Assembly: GCF_007845675.1 (NCBI RefSeq)
Contig: NZ_VOBR01000043.1
Location: 1 to 51,774, forward strand
DNA: 51,774 bases
Origin: Lentzea tibetensis
GTDB lineage: Bacteria > Actinomycetota > Actinomycetes > Mycobacteriales > Pseudonocardiaceae
Reading direction: 5' to 3'
Shown here: positions 35,411 to 46,212 of the stretch, piece after piece
How positions within the stretch are numbered: the stretch's first letter is position 1
Layout: each line of letters begins with the position of its first letter
Position numbers and translations under genes: made by a program
The notes under the pieces: model-generated
Database searches by the model: none
Seen by the model: the letters and a program-made list of their open reading frames with translations, nothing else
What the model was told of the DNA's origin: nothing

Positions 35411-35417
35411 TCTCCGG

Positions 35418-35969
35418 TCACGCGCCGAGCAGCTCGCGGACGGTCTCGGCGAACCGAGGCACGCACTTCGCAAACCCATCCAGGAATCCGTCCACTGACA
35501 GCGGCGGACGACGGTAGGCGGCGATCTGGTCACGCACGCAGGCCAAGGTCTGACGTAGATGCAGATCCAGCTGATCCAGGAGGAAGTCATCGGGATGCAA
35601 GGCTCGGATGCGATACGGAGACAACGCGTCGGGCGGGAAGTCGCGGAGGTTGGCGGTCACGATCACAGCGGCCTTGGCGTGCACAGCAGCCGCGAGCACG
35701 TGCCGATCCTTCGGGTCGTTGGTCATCGCCGAGACCAGATCGTCGTAGCCCGTGACCATGGCGTCCGGAAACTCGTCCAGCATGTGCTGGACGCGCCGCT
35801 GCGCCTTCGCCGGATCGACACCGAGGCGCGGCAGGTTGCGCCCGACCTCGGTCAGCACCTGAGGCGACCAGAGCGGGCGATACGTCTCGGCTTCTGCCAG
35901 ACGCAGCAGCAGATCCGCGAGCCGGATGGGCACGAGCACACAGGCGTCGAGGAAGACCGGAAATCCCAC
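35418..35969 (-). CDS. PIN-domain toxin
   Basis: A 183-residue PIN-domain protein, expected to be an RNase of a type II toxin-antitoxin pair. The four acidic metal-binding residues are visible: Asp8 (FLDACVLVP), Glu41 (VLTEVGRN), Asp88 (DPKDRHVLAAA) and Asp110 (TANLRDFPPD). The C-terminal extension beyond residue 130 is longer than in VapC (about 130 residues), typical of the subgroup paired with HTH antitoxins. The antitoxin gene lies 21 bp upstream; the gene downstream begins only seven bases later. Confidence 0.9.
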   Translation of the reverse strand: MGFPVFLDACVLVPIRLADLLLRLAEAETYRPLWSPQVLTEVGRNLPRLGVDPAKAQRRVQHMLDEFPDAMVTGYDDLVSAMTNDPKDRHVLAAAVHAKAAVIVTANLRDFPPDALSPYRIRALHPDDFLLDQLDLHLRQTLACVRDQIAAYRRPPLSVDGFLDGFAKCVPRFAETVRELLGA

Positions 35970-35990
35970 GCGAGCAGTCTGCCAAACGGT

Positions 35991-36449
35991 CTAACGGGTC
36001 CGAATGAACCCGTCCGTCTTCTCGTAGTCGCCATCCTCCGCGGCTTCTCGCGTCATCTCGGCCAGCACCGCACGCCGCCGGGCGCGGGTCCGCTCGCGGT
36101 AGTCCAGCAGGTCGGCGAGTTGCACACGACGGTGCCGTCCGCGCATCTCGAACGGGATGTCGCCCTGTTCCAGCAAGCGGACGACGGTGGGCCGCGAGAT
36201 CCCCAGCATGTCCGCGGCTTCCTGCGTGGTCAGCAGCGTGTTGTGCGGAGCGACCGTGATCGCCAGACCGTCTGACATCGCCTTCACGACGTCGCGCAGC
36301 ACCTGGTAGACCTCGTCGGGCAGCACAGTCCTCGTGCCGTCGGAACCGACCAGCTCGCCGTGCGCTGCGCGCAGCACGGTCGCGAGGTGCGCCAAGGTGG
36401 CGTCCCCCTTCTCGGGCGGCAGGACGGTGTACTGCTCCAGCACGGTCAT
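35991..36449 (-). CDS. HTH (excisionase-type) antitoxin
   Basis: A 152-residue protein. The C-terminal third has an excisionase/MerR-like HTH (TTQEAADMLGISRPTVVRLL, then GDIPFEMRGRHRRVQLADLL), which would bind the operon promoter; the N-terminal part (TVLPPEKGDATLAHLATVL) is likely the toxin-neutralising region. ATG 36449 is chosen because GGAGGGGG is just upstream. Upstream lies an AT-rich promoter region (TTCG-T7-CGAA, then TAAAGT as a possible -10). Partner of the PIN toxin. The pair sits inside the conserved bldM-whiB block and is probably an insertion. Confidence 0.88.
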   Translation of the reverse strand: MTVLEQYTVLPPEKGDATLAHLATVLRAAHGELVGSDGTRTVLPDEVYQVLRDVVKAMSDGLAITVAPHNTLLTTQEAADMLGISRPTVVRLLEQGDIPFEMRGRHRRVQLADLLDYRERTRARRRAVLAEMTREAAEDGDYEKTDGFIRTR

Positions 36450-36524
36450 CGTTCGCCCCCTCCAGCCTGATCCGGTCCCTGCTGACACGACTACTTTAGC
36501 ACTATTCGAAAAAAACGAACGCGC

Positions 36525-37466
36525 TCAGACGACCGCGGCCTCGATCGCCGCCGCCGCGGCCGCCAGGTCCTCCACCCGCTCCGACTGCGGAGGCACCACA
36601 CCCCGCCGCCACCCCGGCCCACCCACGAACAGCCGCATCTGCTGCCGGGTCCGCGGCAGAGCCGTCAACGCACCCGGATCGGCGTAGCGGGGCAACTGGG
36701 CCCACAGCACGACAGCCGAGGGAGCAGTCCGCCGCACCGCGGCGAACAGGGCCTCGAGCGGCAACGCGGCCCCCAGCTGCCGGATGACGATGTCGCGCCC
36801 GGCCAGCTCAGCGGCCAGCGCGTACAGGGACAGGGTGTGCCGCTCCTCCGGCATGCACGCCAGGAGCACGGCCCGGTGGTTGCGCGGCGCCGTGACGATG
36901 GGCGTCGCCCTGATCAACGCGGCCAGCACGCACTCGTTGACGAGGTGCTCGACCTCGACGCCCGCGCCGGAGAGCTCCCAGCGGGCGGCCACGGCCGTCA
37001 GCACCGGGCGGATCACGCCGTCCCAGGTGTCGATCACGCCGTCGGAGGCGATGGCGTCGGCGAGGAGCTGCTGGACGGCGACGGAGTCCATGGCCAGTGC
37101 CGCACGGTCCAGGCCGCGGGCCCGGCGGGACGCGCCGGGCATCTTGAGGCCGCGGCCGCCGGACGCGGCCTTCTCCGGCAGTTCGCCGCCGGTGAGCGAG
37201 GCCTTGCTGGACAGCGCGAAGCGCGCGGCCTCCGCCGACGAGGCGCCGCGCAGCAGTGCGCGTTGCATCAGCTCGAGCCGGGCCACGTCGCGGGTGTCGT
37301 ACTTGCGGTGCCTGCCGGTCGTGTGCGCGGTCGGGCCCAGTCCGTACCGGCGGTCCCAGGTGCGCAGGGTCGCTGGTGCCACGCCGAGCCGTCTGGCGAC
37401 GGCGGCCACCGAGAGCATGGGCTCACTCGTATGACTACCGGTGGATCTGTACTCCGGTTGCGTCAT
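36525..37466 (-). CDS. MerR regulator with B12-binding domain, CarH-like
   Basis: A 313-residue protein with an N-terminal MerR helix-turn-helix (LSVAAVARRLGVAPATLRTW, DRRYGLGPTAHTTGRHRKY) and a C-terminal cobalamin-binding unit. Residues 163-174 read WELSGAGVEVEH, which is the CarH adenosyl-binding motif W-x9-EH, and E208-R-H210 fits the lower-ligand E/D-x-H of light-sensing B12 proteins (CarH group); the next G is replaced by Ser213. It may respond to adenosylcobalamin and light. It is divergent from whiB, and transcription runs on towards the toxin-antitoxin pair. ATG 37466 is used; GTG 37469 is possible. Confidence 0.88.
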   Translation of the reverse strand: MTQPEYRSTGSHTSEPMLSVAAVARRLGVAPATLRTWDRRYGLGPTAHTTGRHRKYDTRDVARLELMQRALLRGASSAEAARFALSSKASLTGGELPEKAASGGRGLKMPGASRRARGLDRAALAMDSVAVQQLLADAIASDGVIDTWDGVIRPVLTAVAARWELSGAGVEVEHLVNECVLAALIRATPIVTAPRNHRAVLLACMPEERHTLSLYALAAELAGRDIVIRQLGAALPLEALFAAVRRTAPSAVVLWAQLPRYADPGALTALPRTRQQMRLFVGGPGWRRGVVPPQSERVEDLAAAAAAIEAAVV

Positions 37467-37569
37467 CACGGAGCCATCGTGCGTTCACCTCATCCGGGCG
37501 GCAACTCCAGTCGGTGAGTGATCGAACACGTGCTTCGTCACCCATCAGTTGATAAGGGTCTTCTGACTC

Positions 37570-37598
37570 TTGAACAAGCATTGGCGCGGTTCTACGGT
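37570..37598 (+). promoter_or_regulatory. candidate whiB promoter
   Basis: TTGAAC (37570-37575) and TACGGT (37593-37598) are separated by 17 bp, 48 bp upstream of the whiB ATG. A fair match to a housekeeping-type promoter. Confidence 0.5.
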
Positions 37599-37645
37599 GG
37601 ATCATCGTTAAGCCGAATGGAGCAGTCGTCACGGAGGCGGTCTCG

Positions 37646-37942
37646 ATGGCGGACACCCGAAGGCTCCCTGGTCCCAACGCTGATCTGTGGGATTGGCAGA
37701 TGCGTGGCTCCTGCCGCGGGATGGACAGCGCGTTCTTCTTCCACCCGGACGGTGAACGGGGCCCGGCGAGAGCCAGGCGGGAAGCACGGGCCAAAGCCGT
37801 CTGCCTGGCCTGCCCGGTACTGGAGATGTGCCGCAGGCACGCTCTGGCCGTGCAGGAGCCCTACGGAATTTGGGGCGGGCTCTCGGAATCAGAACGCGAT
37901 CACATCATCAAGGCGCGCAAGCGGCAGTTGACCCTCGTGTAA
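37646..37942 (+). CDS. whiB3: WhiB-family iron-sulfur regulator
   Basis: A 98-residue WhiB/Wbl protein, a [4Fe-4S] redox-responsive transcription regulator that binds region 4 of the primary sigma factor. The four cysteines are Cys23, Cys53, Cys56 and Cys62 (CRGMDS; CLACPVLEMC), followed by the G[IV]WGG turn (GIWGG, 74-78) and a basic C-terminal DNA-binding segment (IIKARKRQL). GGAGG lies eight bases before the ATG. Position beside groEL1 and the bldM/sigD block matches WhiB3 of mycobacteria; the symbol rests on synteny. Confidence 0.92.
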   Translation: MADTRRLPGPNADLWDWQMRGSCRGMDSAFFFHPDGERGPARARREARAKAVCLACPVLEMCRRHALAVQEPYGIWGGLSESERDHIIKARKRQLTLV

Positions 37943-37947
37943 CGCGA

Positions 37948-37981
37948 AAAGGGCCGGCACCCCGAGGGGTACCGGCCCTTT
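37948..37981 (+). terminator. whiB terminator
   Basis: AAAGGGCCGGCACCCC (37948-37963) pairs with GGGGTACCGGCCCTTT (37966-37981) with one mismatch. Follows the whiB stop by five bases; T run at the end. Confidence 0.85.
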
Positions 37982-38023
37982 CACGTCAGCAACGCGAGGT
38001 CGCGTCGGTGTCTGGACTGAGTC

Positions 38024-38068
38024 ATTTCGTGCGGCCGGTGCCCCCTCGGGGCGCCGGCCGCACGAAAT
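38024..38068 (-). terminator. groEL terminator
   Basis: ATTTCGTGCGGCCGGTGCCC (38024-38043) pairs with 38048-38068. A second, outer 9-bp pair (38004-38012 with 38079-38087, GTCGGTGTC/GACACCGAC) extends the structure. It lies between the groEL stop and the whiB terminator on the opposite strand. Confidence 0.75.
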
Positions 38069-38131
38069 CACGAGGGAAGACACCGACTTCAGGCGACCTC
38101 GCCGCCGTCTGCGGAGCAGCGGCCAAACAAC

Positions 38132-39757
<1,626 letters not shown>

Positions 39758-39777
39758 CTAACCTCTCTCAAAGCGAA

Positions 39778-39813
39778 ACGCCCCGGTAGCCCCGGTGTGG
39801 GGCGCCGGGGCGT
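39778..39813 (-). promoter_or_regulatory. hairpin between groES and groEL
   Basis: ACGCCCCGG (39778-39786) pairs with CCGGGGCGT (39805-39813), with an inner GCCCC/GGGGC pair (39789-39793 and 39799-39803). In the groES-groEL gap it could be a processing site or partial terminator that sets the ratio of the two products. Confidence 0.55.
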
Positions 39814-39833
39814 CAGGCATGTCAGCCGCAGCG

Positions 39834-40127
39834 TCAGTTGACGACGGCCAGCACGTCGCGGGCGGAGAGGATCAAGTACTCCTCGCCGTTGTACTTGACC
39901 TCGGTGCCGCCGTACTTCGAGTAGATGACGACGTCACCGACAGCCACGTCCAGCGGGACGCGGTTGCCCTTGTCGTCGATCCGGCCGGGGCCAACCGCGA
40001 GGACCTTGCCCTCCTGGGGCTTCTCCTTCGCGGTGTCCGGGATCACGAGGCCGGAGGCAGTGGTCGTCTCGGCCTCCGAGGCCTGAACGACGATCTTGTC
40101 CTCGAGCGGCTTGATGTTCACGCTCAC
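39834..40127 (-). CDS. groES: co-chaperonin GroES
   Basis: A 97-residue heptameric lid of GroEL. GTG at 40127 is chosen: GGAGG lies nine bases upstream and the protein then opens [18 protein letters not shown], as GroES does. The mobile loop ([20 protein letters not shown]) and [20 protein letters not shown] are conserved. Regulated by the CIRCE element. Confidence 0.97.
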   Translation of the reverse strand: MSVNIKPLEDKIVVQASEAETTTASGLVIPDTAKEKPQEGKVLAVGPGRIDDKGNRVPLDVAVGDVVIYSKYGGTEVKYNGEEYLILSARDVLAVVN

Positions 40128-40220
40128 CGGGATGACCTCCACGGGTCGTTGGCAGGTTCGATTTAACGGCTCCTGCCACCCCGCCGTCGCGGGGGTCGGG
40201 GCGGTGCTGGTGCCGTGCAG

Positions 40221-40247
40221 CTAGCACTCTACCCACGAGAGTGCCAA
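40221..40247. promoter_or_regulatory. CIRCE operator for HrcA
   Basis: CTAGCACTC (40221-40229), nine bases, GAGTGCCAA (40239-40247) closely matches the CIRCE consensus TTAGCACTC-N9-GAGTGCTAA bound by HrcA, upstream of groES. It is 53 bp from the divergent phosphatase start, so HrcA could also affect that gene. Confidence 0.9.
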
Positions 40248-40299
40248 CGCTTCAACGAGACCCCCGAACCGGTGACCCCGTCCCAGCCGTATTGATGGC

Positions 40300-41811
40300 A
40301 TGGGCTCCGTGACCAGACGCACGCTGATCATCGGCGGGGTGGCCGTCACGGCACTCACCGCAGCATCCGCCAGACCCTCCGATCCCTTCACACTGGGGGT
40401 CGCTTCCGGCGACCCGACGCCGGACGGCGTGGTGCTGTGGACGCGCCTGGCCCGCGACCCGCTCGCCGAGGACGGACTCGGCGGCATGCCGTCCCGCTCG
40501 ACCGAGGTGAGGTGGGAAATCGCAGGTGACGAGCGGTTCCGCGGGATCGTCCAGCGCGGCGTCGCGACCGCCCGGCCGGAGTCGGGGCACAGCGTCCACG
40601 TCGACGTGCGCGACCTTGCGCCCGGCCGCGAGTACTTCTACCGCTTCGCGGCGCACGGCCACGTCTCGCGCGCCGGCCGCACCCGGACGGCACCCGGTCC
40701 GGCCGAGATGACCGGGCTGACCATGGCGTTCGCCTCGTGCGCGCAGTTCGAGCACGGCTACTTCACCGCGTACAAGCGGCTGGCCGAGGACGAGCCGGAT
40801 CTGATCCTGCACCTCGGCGACTACCAGTACGAGTTCGAGAAGGGCGTCCACGTCGCGCCGAACGGCAACGTCCGCGTGGTGGACGGGCCGGCCACTGTGA
40901 CGCTCGCCAACTACCGGCAGCGCTACGGCCAGTACAAGGCCGACCTCGACCTCCAGGCCGCGCACGCGGTGGCGCCGTGGTCGGTCGTGTGGGACGACCA
41001 CGAGGTCGACAACAACTGGGCGGGCGGGATGCCGGACAAGCCGCAGGCCCACTTCCCGGAGCGCCGCCGGGCCGCGTTCCAGGCGTACTACGAGAACATG
41101 CCGATCCGGCGCGCACCGCAGGGCGACGAGCTGCGGCTCTACCGGCGGCTGCCGTGGGGGCGGCTGGCGACGTTCCACATGCTCGACAGCAGGCAGTACC
41201 GCGACGACCAGGCGTGCGGCGACGGGCTCAAGGACTGCCCTGACCGGCTGCTCCCGACCCGCACGATGCTCGGCACCGCGCAGGAGAACTGGCTGCTGAA
41301 CGGGCTGCGCACGTCGTCGGCGCGCTGGGACGTGCTCGGCCAGCAGGTGTTCTTCTCGCAGTACGACCACACGATCGGCACGGGCGAGACGCTCCTGCTG
41401 GACGCGTGGGACGGCTACGCCGCGGCACGGGACCGCGTGGTCGCCGGGTTCGCGCCCGTCCGCAACCCGGTCGTGCTCACCGGCGACGTGCACGCGGCGT
41501 GGGGCGCCGAGATCAAGGAGCGCTGGGACGACCCGGCGTCGAAGACCGCGGGCACCGAGCTCGTCTCGACGTCCATCACGGCCGGTGGCGACGGGTCCGA
41601 GGAGTATCCGGAGACTCCGTCGTGGCTGGCCGAGAACCCGCACGTGAAGTACTTCAACAACCGGCGCGGCTACGTGCTGACCCGGTTCTCGGCCGGCGAG
41701 CTGCGCGCGGACTTCCGCGGTGTGGAGTACGTCTCACGTCCAGGCTCACCCGTGTCGACCAAGGCGAGCTTCGTCATCGAAGACCGCGTGAGAGCGCTGC
41801 ATCGCGTCTAG
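40300..41811 (+). CDS. secreted PhoD-type alkaline phosphatase 1
   Basis: A 503-residue PhoD-family phosphodiesterase/phosphatase. The N-terminus is Tat-like (VTRRTLIIGGVAVTALTA). Then PFTLGVASGDPTPDGVVLWT (N-terminal Ig-like domain) and the catalytic domain from about 145: FASCAQFEHGYFTAYKRLAE, ILHLGDYQYE (metal Asp), WSVVWDDHEVDNNWAG, TFHMLDSRQYRDDQACG and VLTGDVHAAWGAEI. The metal ligands of Fe/Ca PhoD are all present. It supplies phosphate from organic esters outside the cell. Start: ATG 40300, 9 codons before the RR, is weakly supported by an RBS. Tandem with a paralogue. Confidence 0.93.
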   Translation: MGSVTRRTLIIGGVAVTALTAASARPSDPFTLGVASGDPTPDGVVLWTRLARDPLAEDGLGGMPSRSTEVRWEIAGDERFRGIVQRGVATARPESGHSVHVDVRDLAPGREYFYRFAAHGHVSRAGRTRTAPGPAEMTGLTMAFASCAQFEHGYFTAYKRLAEDEPDLILHLGDYQYEFEKGVHVAPNGNVRVVDGPATVTLANYRQRYGQYKADLDLQAAHAVAPWSVVWDDHEVDNNWAGGMPDKPQAHFPERRRAAFQAYYENMPIRRAPQGDELRLYRRLPWGRLATFHMLDSRQYRDDQACGDGLKDCPDRLLPTRTMLGTAQENWLLNGLRTSSARWDVLGQQVFFSQYDHTIGTGETLLLDAWDGYAAARDRVVAGFAPVRNPVVLTGDVHAAWGAEIKERWDDPASKTAGTELVSTSITAGGDGSEEYPETPSWLAENPHVKYFNNRRGYVLTRFSAGELRADFRGVEYVSRPGSPVSTKASFVIEDRVRALHRV

Positions 41812-41856
41812 CTGGAGTTCACTCACCGGCCATGACGGTCGGTCAGTGTCAGCGGC

Positions 41857-43380
41857 ATGACTCATGTGACGCGACGCGCACTGATCATCGGCGGACTGGC
41901 GCTCACCGCGGTGGGTGCGGGATCACCGAAGCTCGCTGATCCCTTCACGCTGGGGGTCGCTTCCGGCGACCCGACCTTCGACGGCGTCCTCCTGTGGACG
42001 CGCCTGGCACCCACCCCTCTCGCCGAGGACGGACTGGGCGGCATGCCGTCCCGTGCGATCGAGGTCCGGTGGGAGATCGCACTCGACGAGCGCTTCCGCC
42101 GGGTCGTCCGGCGCGGCACCGCATGGGCCCGGCCCGAGCTCGGGCACAGCGTGCACGTGGACGTCCGCGGCCTGCGGCCCGGCGCCGAGTACTTCTACCG
42201 CTTCTCCGCCGACGGGCACGTCTCGCGCGTCGGCCGCACCAGGACCTCGCCAGCGCCGTGGGCTCTCGGCGGTGCGCTGACCATGGCGTTCGCGTCTTGC
42301 TCGCAGTTCGAGCACGGCTACTTCACCGCGTACAAGCGGCTGGCCGAGGACGAGCCGGACCTCGTCCTGCACCTCGGCGACTACCAGTACGAGTACAAGA
42401 AGGGCTCCTACGTCGCGCCCGGCGGCAACCCGCGCGACCACGAGGGGCCGGAGACCGAGACGCTCGCCAACTACCGGCAGCGGCACGCCCAGTACAAGAC
42501 CGACGCCGACCTCCAGGAAGCGCACGCCGTGGCGCCGTGGTCGGTCGTGTGGGACGACCACGAGATCGACAACAACTGGGCGGACGAGGTCTACGAGAAG
42601 CCGGAGATCCCGCAGCCGAACTTCCTGGCGCGCCGGGCGGCGGCCTTCCAGGCGTACTACGAGAACATGCCGATCCGGCGGCGTCCGGACGGCATCGACC
42701 TGAAGCTGCACCGGCGGGTGGAGTGGGGCAGGCTCGCCACGTTCCACATGCTCGACACCCGGCAGTACCGCGACGACCAGGCGTGCGGCGACGGGCTCAA
42801 GACGTGTCCCGAGCGACTGAACCCGACCCGGTCGATCACCGGTGCGGCGCAGGAGAAGTGGCTGCTCGACGGGTTCCGCTCCTCGTGCGCGCGCTGGGAC
42901 GTGCTGGGGCAGCAGGTGTTCTTCTCGCAGCTGGACTTCATGGCCGGTGCGGGCGAGCGCAACAACATGGACGCGTGGGACGGGTACGCGGCCAACCGCG
43001 ACCGCGTGGCGGCGGGCTTCTCCTCGGTGCGCAACGCCGTCGTGCTCACCGGTGACGTGCACGCCGCGTGGGGTGCGGACGTCAAGGCGCGCTGGGACGA
43101 CCCTGCGTCGAAGACCGTCGGCACCGAACTCGTGTCCACGTCGATCACCTCGGGTGGTGACGGGTCGGAGGAACGTCCGGAGACCGCGGCGATCCTGGCC
43201 GAGAACCCGCACGTGAAGTACTTCAACAACCGGCGCGGGTACGTGCGGACGCGGTTCACGTCGCGTGAGGTGCGCGCCGACTTCCGGGGTCTGGACTACG
43301 TGTCGCGGCCCGGCGCGCCGGTCTCGACCAAGGCGTCGTTCGTGATCGAGGACCGGCGGCCGGGGCTGCACCGCGTCTAG
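41857..43380 (+). CDS. secreted PhoD-type alkaline phosphatase 2
   Basis: A 507-residue paralogue of the gene before it, similar over its whole length. Tat-like start (VTRRALIIGGLALTAV), PFTLGVASGDPTFDGVLLWT, FASCSQFEHGYFTAYKRLAE, VLHLGDYQYEYKKG, WDDHEIDNNWADEVYEKPEI (a three- to five-residue insertion relative to copy 1) and VLTGDVHAAWGADV. It begins 45 bp after copy 1 with no visible promoter, so both are probably expressed together. Catalytic residues are kept in both, so the duplication is not obviously decaying. Confidence 0.93.
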   Translation: MTHVTRRALIIGGLALTAVGAGSPKLADPFTLGVASGDPTFDGVLLWTRLAPTPLAEDGLGGMPSRAIEVRWEIALDERFRRVVRRGTAWARPELGHSVHVDVRGLRPGAEYFYRFSADGHVSRVGRTRTSPAPWALGGALTMAFASCSQFEHGYFTAYKRLAEDEPDLVLHLGDYQYEYKKGSYVAPGGNPRDHEGPETETLANYRQRHAQYKTDADLQEAHAVAPWSVVWDDHEIDNNWADEVYEKPEIPQPNFLARRAAAFQAYYENMPIRRRPDGIDLKLHRRVEWGRLATFHMLDTRQYRDDQACGDGLKTCPERLNPTRSITGAAQEKWLLDGFRSSCARWDVLGQQVFFSQLDFMAGAGERNNMDAWDGYAANRDRVAAGFSSVRNAVVLTGDVHAAWGADVKARWDDPASKTVGTELVSTSITSGGDGSEERPETAAILAENPHVKYFNNRRGYVRTRFTSREVRADFRGLDYVSRPGAPVSTKASFVIEDRRPGLHRV

Positions 43381-44555
43381 GGAGCGGCGAGCGCTTCTGT
43401 GGGCGCCAGACGGGATGCGCGCACGGCCGGGTACACACCCGCGAGCACGCCGACCAGCAGGGCCGCGCCGATGCCGGTGAACACCGCGTTCAGCGGGATC
43501 ACCGTCGGCCAGTCCCGCCACGCGGCGTACCCGGCCGTGCCGAGCACCCCGAGCACGGCGCCCGCGAGGCCGCCGAGCAGGCACAGCGCGACGGACTCGG
43601 TGAGGAACTGCCACCGGATGTGGCCGCGGTTCGCGCCGAGTGCCCTGCGCAGGCCGATCTCGCGCTTGCGTTCCAGCACCGAGATCACCATCGTGTTGGC
43701 CACGCCGACGCCGCCGACCAGCAGCGCGACCCCGGCGAGCCCGAGGAACAGCGCGGAGAACGTGTTCTCGGTGAGGCGTTTCGCGGCGAGCGCGTCGGAC
43801 GGCCTGCTGACCCTGATCTCGCCGGGACTCTCCGGGAAGACCGTGGCGGGCAGCACGGCCCGGACGTCCTCGATCGCCGTCTCGTCGACCTTCACGTAGA
43901 TCACCGTGGGGTGGCCGGAGAACCCGAGCTGACGGCGCGCGGACTCCCAGCCGATCAGCACCGAGCGTTCGACGTCCGGCGCGAGCGGCATGGCTTCGAG
44001 GATGCCGACGACGGTGAACCAGCTCTTGCCGACCCAGACCTGCGGGGCGGGCGCGCCGGGCGTGAGCGAGGTGATGCCGAGCCGGGTCGCGGCCTTGTCG
44101 CCGAGCACGACCGTGGGAAACGCGCTGTTGGCAGCGTTGAGGAAGGTGCCGGAGTGGACTCGGCCGTTCAACGCCTCCAGCAGGTTCGGCTTGGCGACCA
44201 GCACGCTCAGCCCGGAGTTCTCCTCGACGCGGTCGGTGCGGCTGACGAACGTCTGCGCGTTGGCGAGCGCACTCGCCATGTGCACAGGACCGATCCGGTC
44301 GGCCATCTCCGCGGAGTTCTCCGGCACCGGCGGCAGCTGCCCGGTCGTGCTGTCCGGGGCGACCTCGGCGCGCAACAGGTTCGTGCCGAGCGCGGACAGC
44401 TCGTTCATCAGCTGCCGGTGGCTCGATGCCGGGATGCCGACGACGACGATCAACGTGGCGATGCCGATGGAGATGCCGAGTGCGGACAGCACCGCGCGCA
44501 TCGGCCGGGTGCGCAGGCCCAGCAGGCCCGTTTGCAGCAGGTCGACCAGGTTCAC
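43377..44555 (-). CDS. MacB/FtsX-type ABC permease
   Basis: A 392-residue permease with four predicted membrane helices: one N-terminal, then a large periplasmic domain (about 45-270, MacB_PCD; contains TETV-like loops and [20 protein letters not shown]), and three C-terminal. FtsX-like motif [20 protein letters not shown] (with the coupling helix contact [13 protein letters not shown]) lies near 295. It forms a mechanotransmission exporter with the ATPase encoded just upstream; the adaptor of the same operon is HlyD-like. I chose GTG 44555, which overlaps the ATPase stop by four bases. No Gram-negative outer-membrane partner is expected. Confidence 0.92.
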   Translation of the reverse strand: MNLVDLLQTGLLGLRTRPMRAVLSALGISIGIATLIVVVGIPASSHRQLMNELSALGTNLLRAEVAPDSTTGQLPPVPENSAEMADRIGPVHMASALANAQTFVSRTDRVEENSGLSVLVAKPNLLEALNGRVHSGTFLNAANSAFPTVVLGDKAATRLGITSLTPGAPAPQVWVGKSWFTVVGILEAMPLAPDVERSVLIGWESARRQLGFSGHPTVIYVKVDETAIEDVRAVLPATVFPESPGEIRVSRPSDALAAKRLTENTFSALFLGLAGVALLVGGVGVANTMVISVLERKREIGLRRALGANRGHIRWQFLTESVALCLLGGLAGAVLGVLGTAGYAAWRDWPTVIPLNAVFTGIGAALLVGVLAGVYPAVRASRLAPTEALAAP

Positions 44556-45214
44556 TCGGACACCCGCCCATCCCGCATGTGCACGCAGCGAGGCAGCGTC
44601 GCGGCGATCTCCCGGTCGTGGGTGATGATCGCGATGGTGGTGCCTGCGCGGTTGAGGTCGCGCAGCAGTTGCAGCACCGCATGGCCGTTCGCGGTGTCGA
44701 GCGCGCCGGTCGGTTCGTCGGCGAGAACGAGCTTCGGGCTGTTCACCAACGCCCTGGCGATCGCGACACGTTGCTTCTCGCCACCGGAGAGCTCGTGCGG
44801 CCGGTGGTCCCTGCGGTGCGCGAGACCGACCCTGGTCAGCGCTTGGACCGCGAGCGCCGCGCGCCACTTGCGCGCGACGCCCGCGTAGAGGAGGCCGGTG
44901 GCCACGTTCTGGGTCGCGGTGAGACCGTCGGTGAGGTGGAACTGCTGGAAGACGAACCCGAGCGTGCGGCCGCGCATCGTGGACAACGCCTTGTCGGACA
45001 TGGACATCACGTCCTGGCCTGCGACCCGCACGGTGCCGCTGGTCGGCCGGTCGAGCGTGCCCATCAGGTTGAGCAGCGTCGACTTGCCGGACCCGGACGG
45101 ACCGACGATGCCGATCAGCTCACCCTCCTCGATCGTCAGCGAGACGCCGGCCAGCGCCTGCACACCGCCGGGATAGGACTTCACCGCGTCGCGGATCTCC
45201 AGCACCGGGGTCAC
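44552..45214 (-). CDS. MacB-type ABC transporter ATPase
   Basis: A 220-residue ATPase. Walker [13 protein letters not shown] (near 38), Q-loop [14 protein letters not shown], signature [15 protein letters not shown], Walker [13 protein letters not shown] and the switch His in IITHDREIA. It energises the permease encoded next; both ends show 4-bp overlaps (ATGA/GTGA type), so the operon is translationally coupled. Confidence 0.95.
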   Translation of the reverse strand: MTPVLEIRDAVKSYPGGVQALAGVSLTIEEGELIGIVGPSGSGKSTLLNLMGTLDRPTSGTVRVAGQDVMSMSDKALSTMRGRTLGFVFQQFHLTDGLTATQNVATGLLYAGVARKWRAALAVQALTRVGLAHRRDHRPHELSGGEKQRVAIARALVNSPKLVLADEPTGALDTANGHAVLQLLRDLNRAGTTIAIITHDREIAATLPRCVHMRDGRVSE

Positions 45215-46212
45215 GAGGTCGTCACCACTTCCATGCCCTCGGTCAAGCCGTCGCCGGTGACCTCGACCATGCCGTTCGAGAACAGCCCGGTGGTCACGGC
45301 GAGGAAGCCGCCTTCCTCGCGTTGCAAGGCGTAGCCGCCTTCCTTCAACGCGACCAGCGCGCCGACCGGCACCGCGAGCACACCGGTCTTGGTCTCGCTC
45401 GCCACCTTCACCTTGACCGGACCGGACATCAGTCCGCCCGCGTCAGCGAGTGCGACGGTGGCGACGACCTTCGGTTTGTCGTTCTTGTTGCCTTCGGCGC
45501 TGCTCGCGGACGTGCCGACGGACGTGACGGTGCCCTTGGCCTGCTTGCCGTCCGGCAGCTCCACGGACACCTCCGTGCCCTGCTTCAGCGCGTCCGTCTG
45601 GTCGGCGGGCACGTCCACGGTCACCGCGCGGTCGGCGCCGGTCAACGACATCAGCTCGCCTTCGGCTTTGCCGCCTAACGAGATCTTCGCCGACTCGACC
45701 CTGACCTTGCCCGGCAGCACCACGACGTCACCCGGCTCGATGTGACCGGTCTCCGGCAGCTTGTTCGTCTTCTGCCAGCGCTTGAGCGCCGCGGCCGTGA
45801 CGGAGCCGTACTCGTCACCGTTCAGCCCCAGGTTGGCGTTCACCACCTCGGCGTCCGGTCCACGCGTACCCGGCGTTTCCAGCTTGCGGAACAGCGGGGT
45901 CTCACCTGCGAACAGAAGCACCGGCCGATCGTCCACCTTGTACAGCGGCTGGCCGGGCTCGATCACCGCACCCGCGGCGGGCAGCCAGGTGACGGTGCCG
46001 GGCTTGCGACCGGTCAACGTGGTGGCGGGGCCGTAGCCGAGGCTGCCCTGGAACTGCGCGGTGTTCATGAGGTCGGTCTTGGTGACCTCGACCGTCGTGG
46101 CCTGCTGCGGACCGGTGGCCGCGGGCGCGGCCCGCGGGCGGTTCGACCACGCGAAGCCGATTCCGCCGAGCAGTGCCACGACCGCGACGCCGGTGATGAC
46201 CCACTTCTTCAC
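45211..46212 (-). CDS. HlyD/MacA-like adaptor with peptidoglycan-binding-like segment
   Basis: A 333-residue membrane-anchored protein. One N-terminal helix ([20 protein letters not shown]) is followed by the adaptor pattern: barrel-sandwich piece ([20 protein letters not shown]), an insertion with [20 protein letters not shown] (a peptidoglycan-binding-domain-like helix set) and a C-terminal membrane-proximal domain ([20 protein letters not shown]). In Gram-positive exporters of this class the adaptor links the ABC permease to an outside substrate. Overlaps the ATPase start by four bases. Substrate unknown, but the two Cys-rich lipoproteins just upstream are probably part of the machine. Confidence 0.9.
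   Translation of the reverse strand: MKKWVITGVAVVALLGGIGFAWSNRPRAAPAATGPQQATTVEVTKTDLMNTAQFQGSLGYGPATTLTGRKPGTVTWLPAAGAVIEPGQPLYKVDDRPVLLFAGETPLFRKLETPGTRGPDAEVVNANLGLNGDEYGSVTAAALKRWQKTNKLPETGHIEPGDVVVLPGKVRVESAKISLGGKAEGELMSLTGADRAVTVDVPADQTDALKQGTEVSVELPDGKQAKGTVTSVGTSASSAEGNKNDKPKVVATVALADAGGLMSGPVKVKVASETKTGVLAVPVGALVALKEGGYALQREEGGFLAVTTGLFSNGMVEVTGDGLTEGMEVVTTS

Noticed and set aside
40140-40180. tRNA-like GGTTCGATT near the groES leader
   Set aside because: No cloverleaf can be drawn around it.
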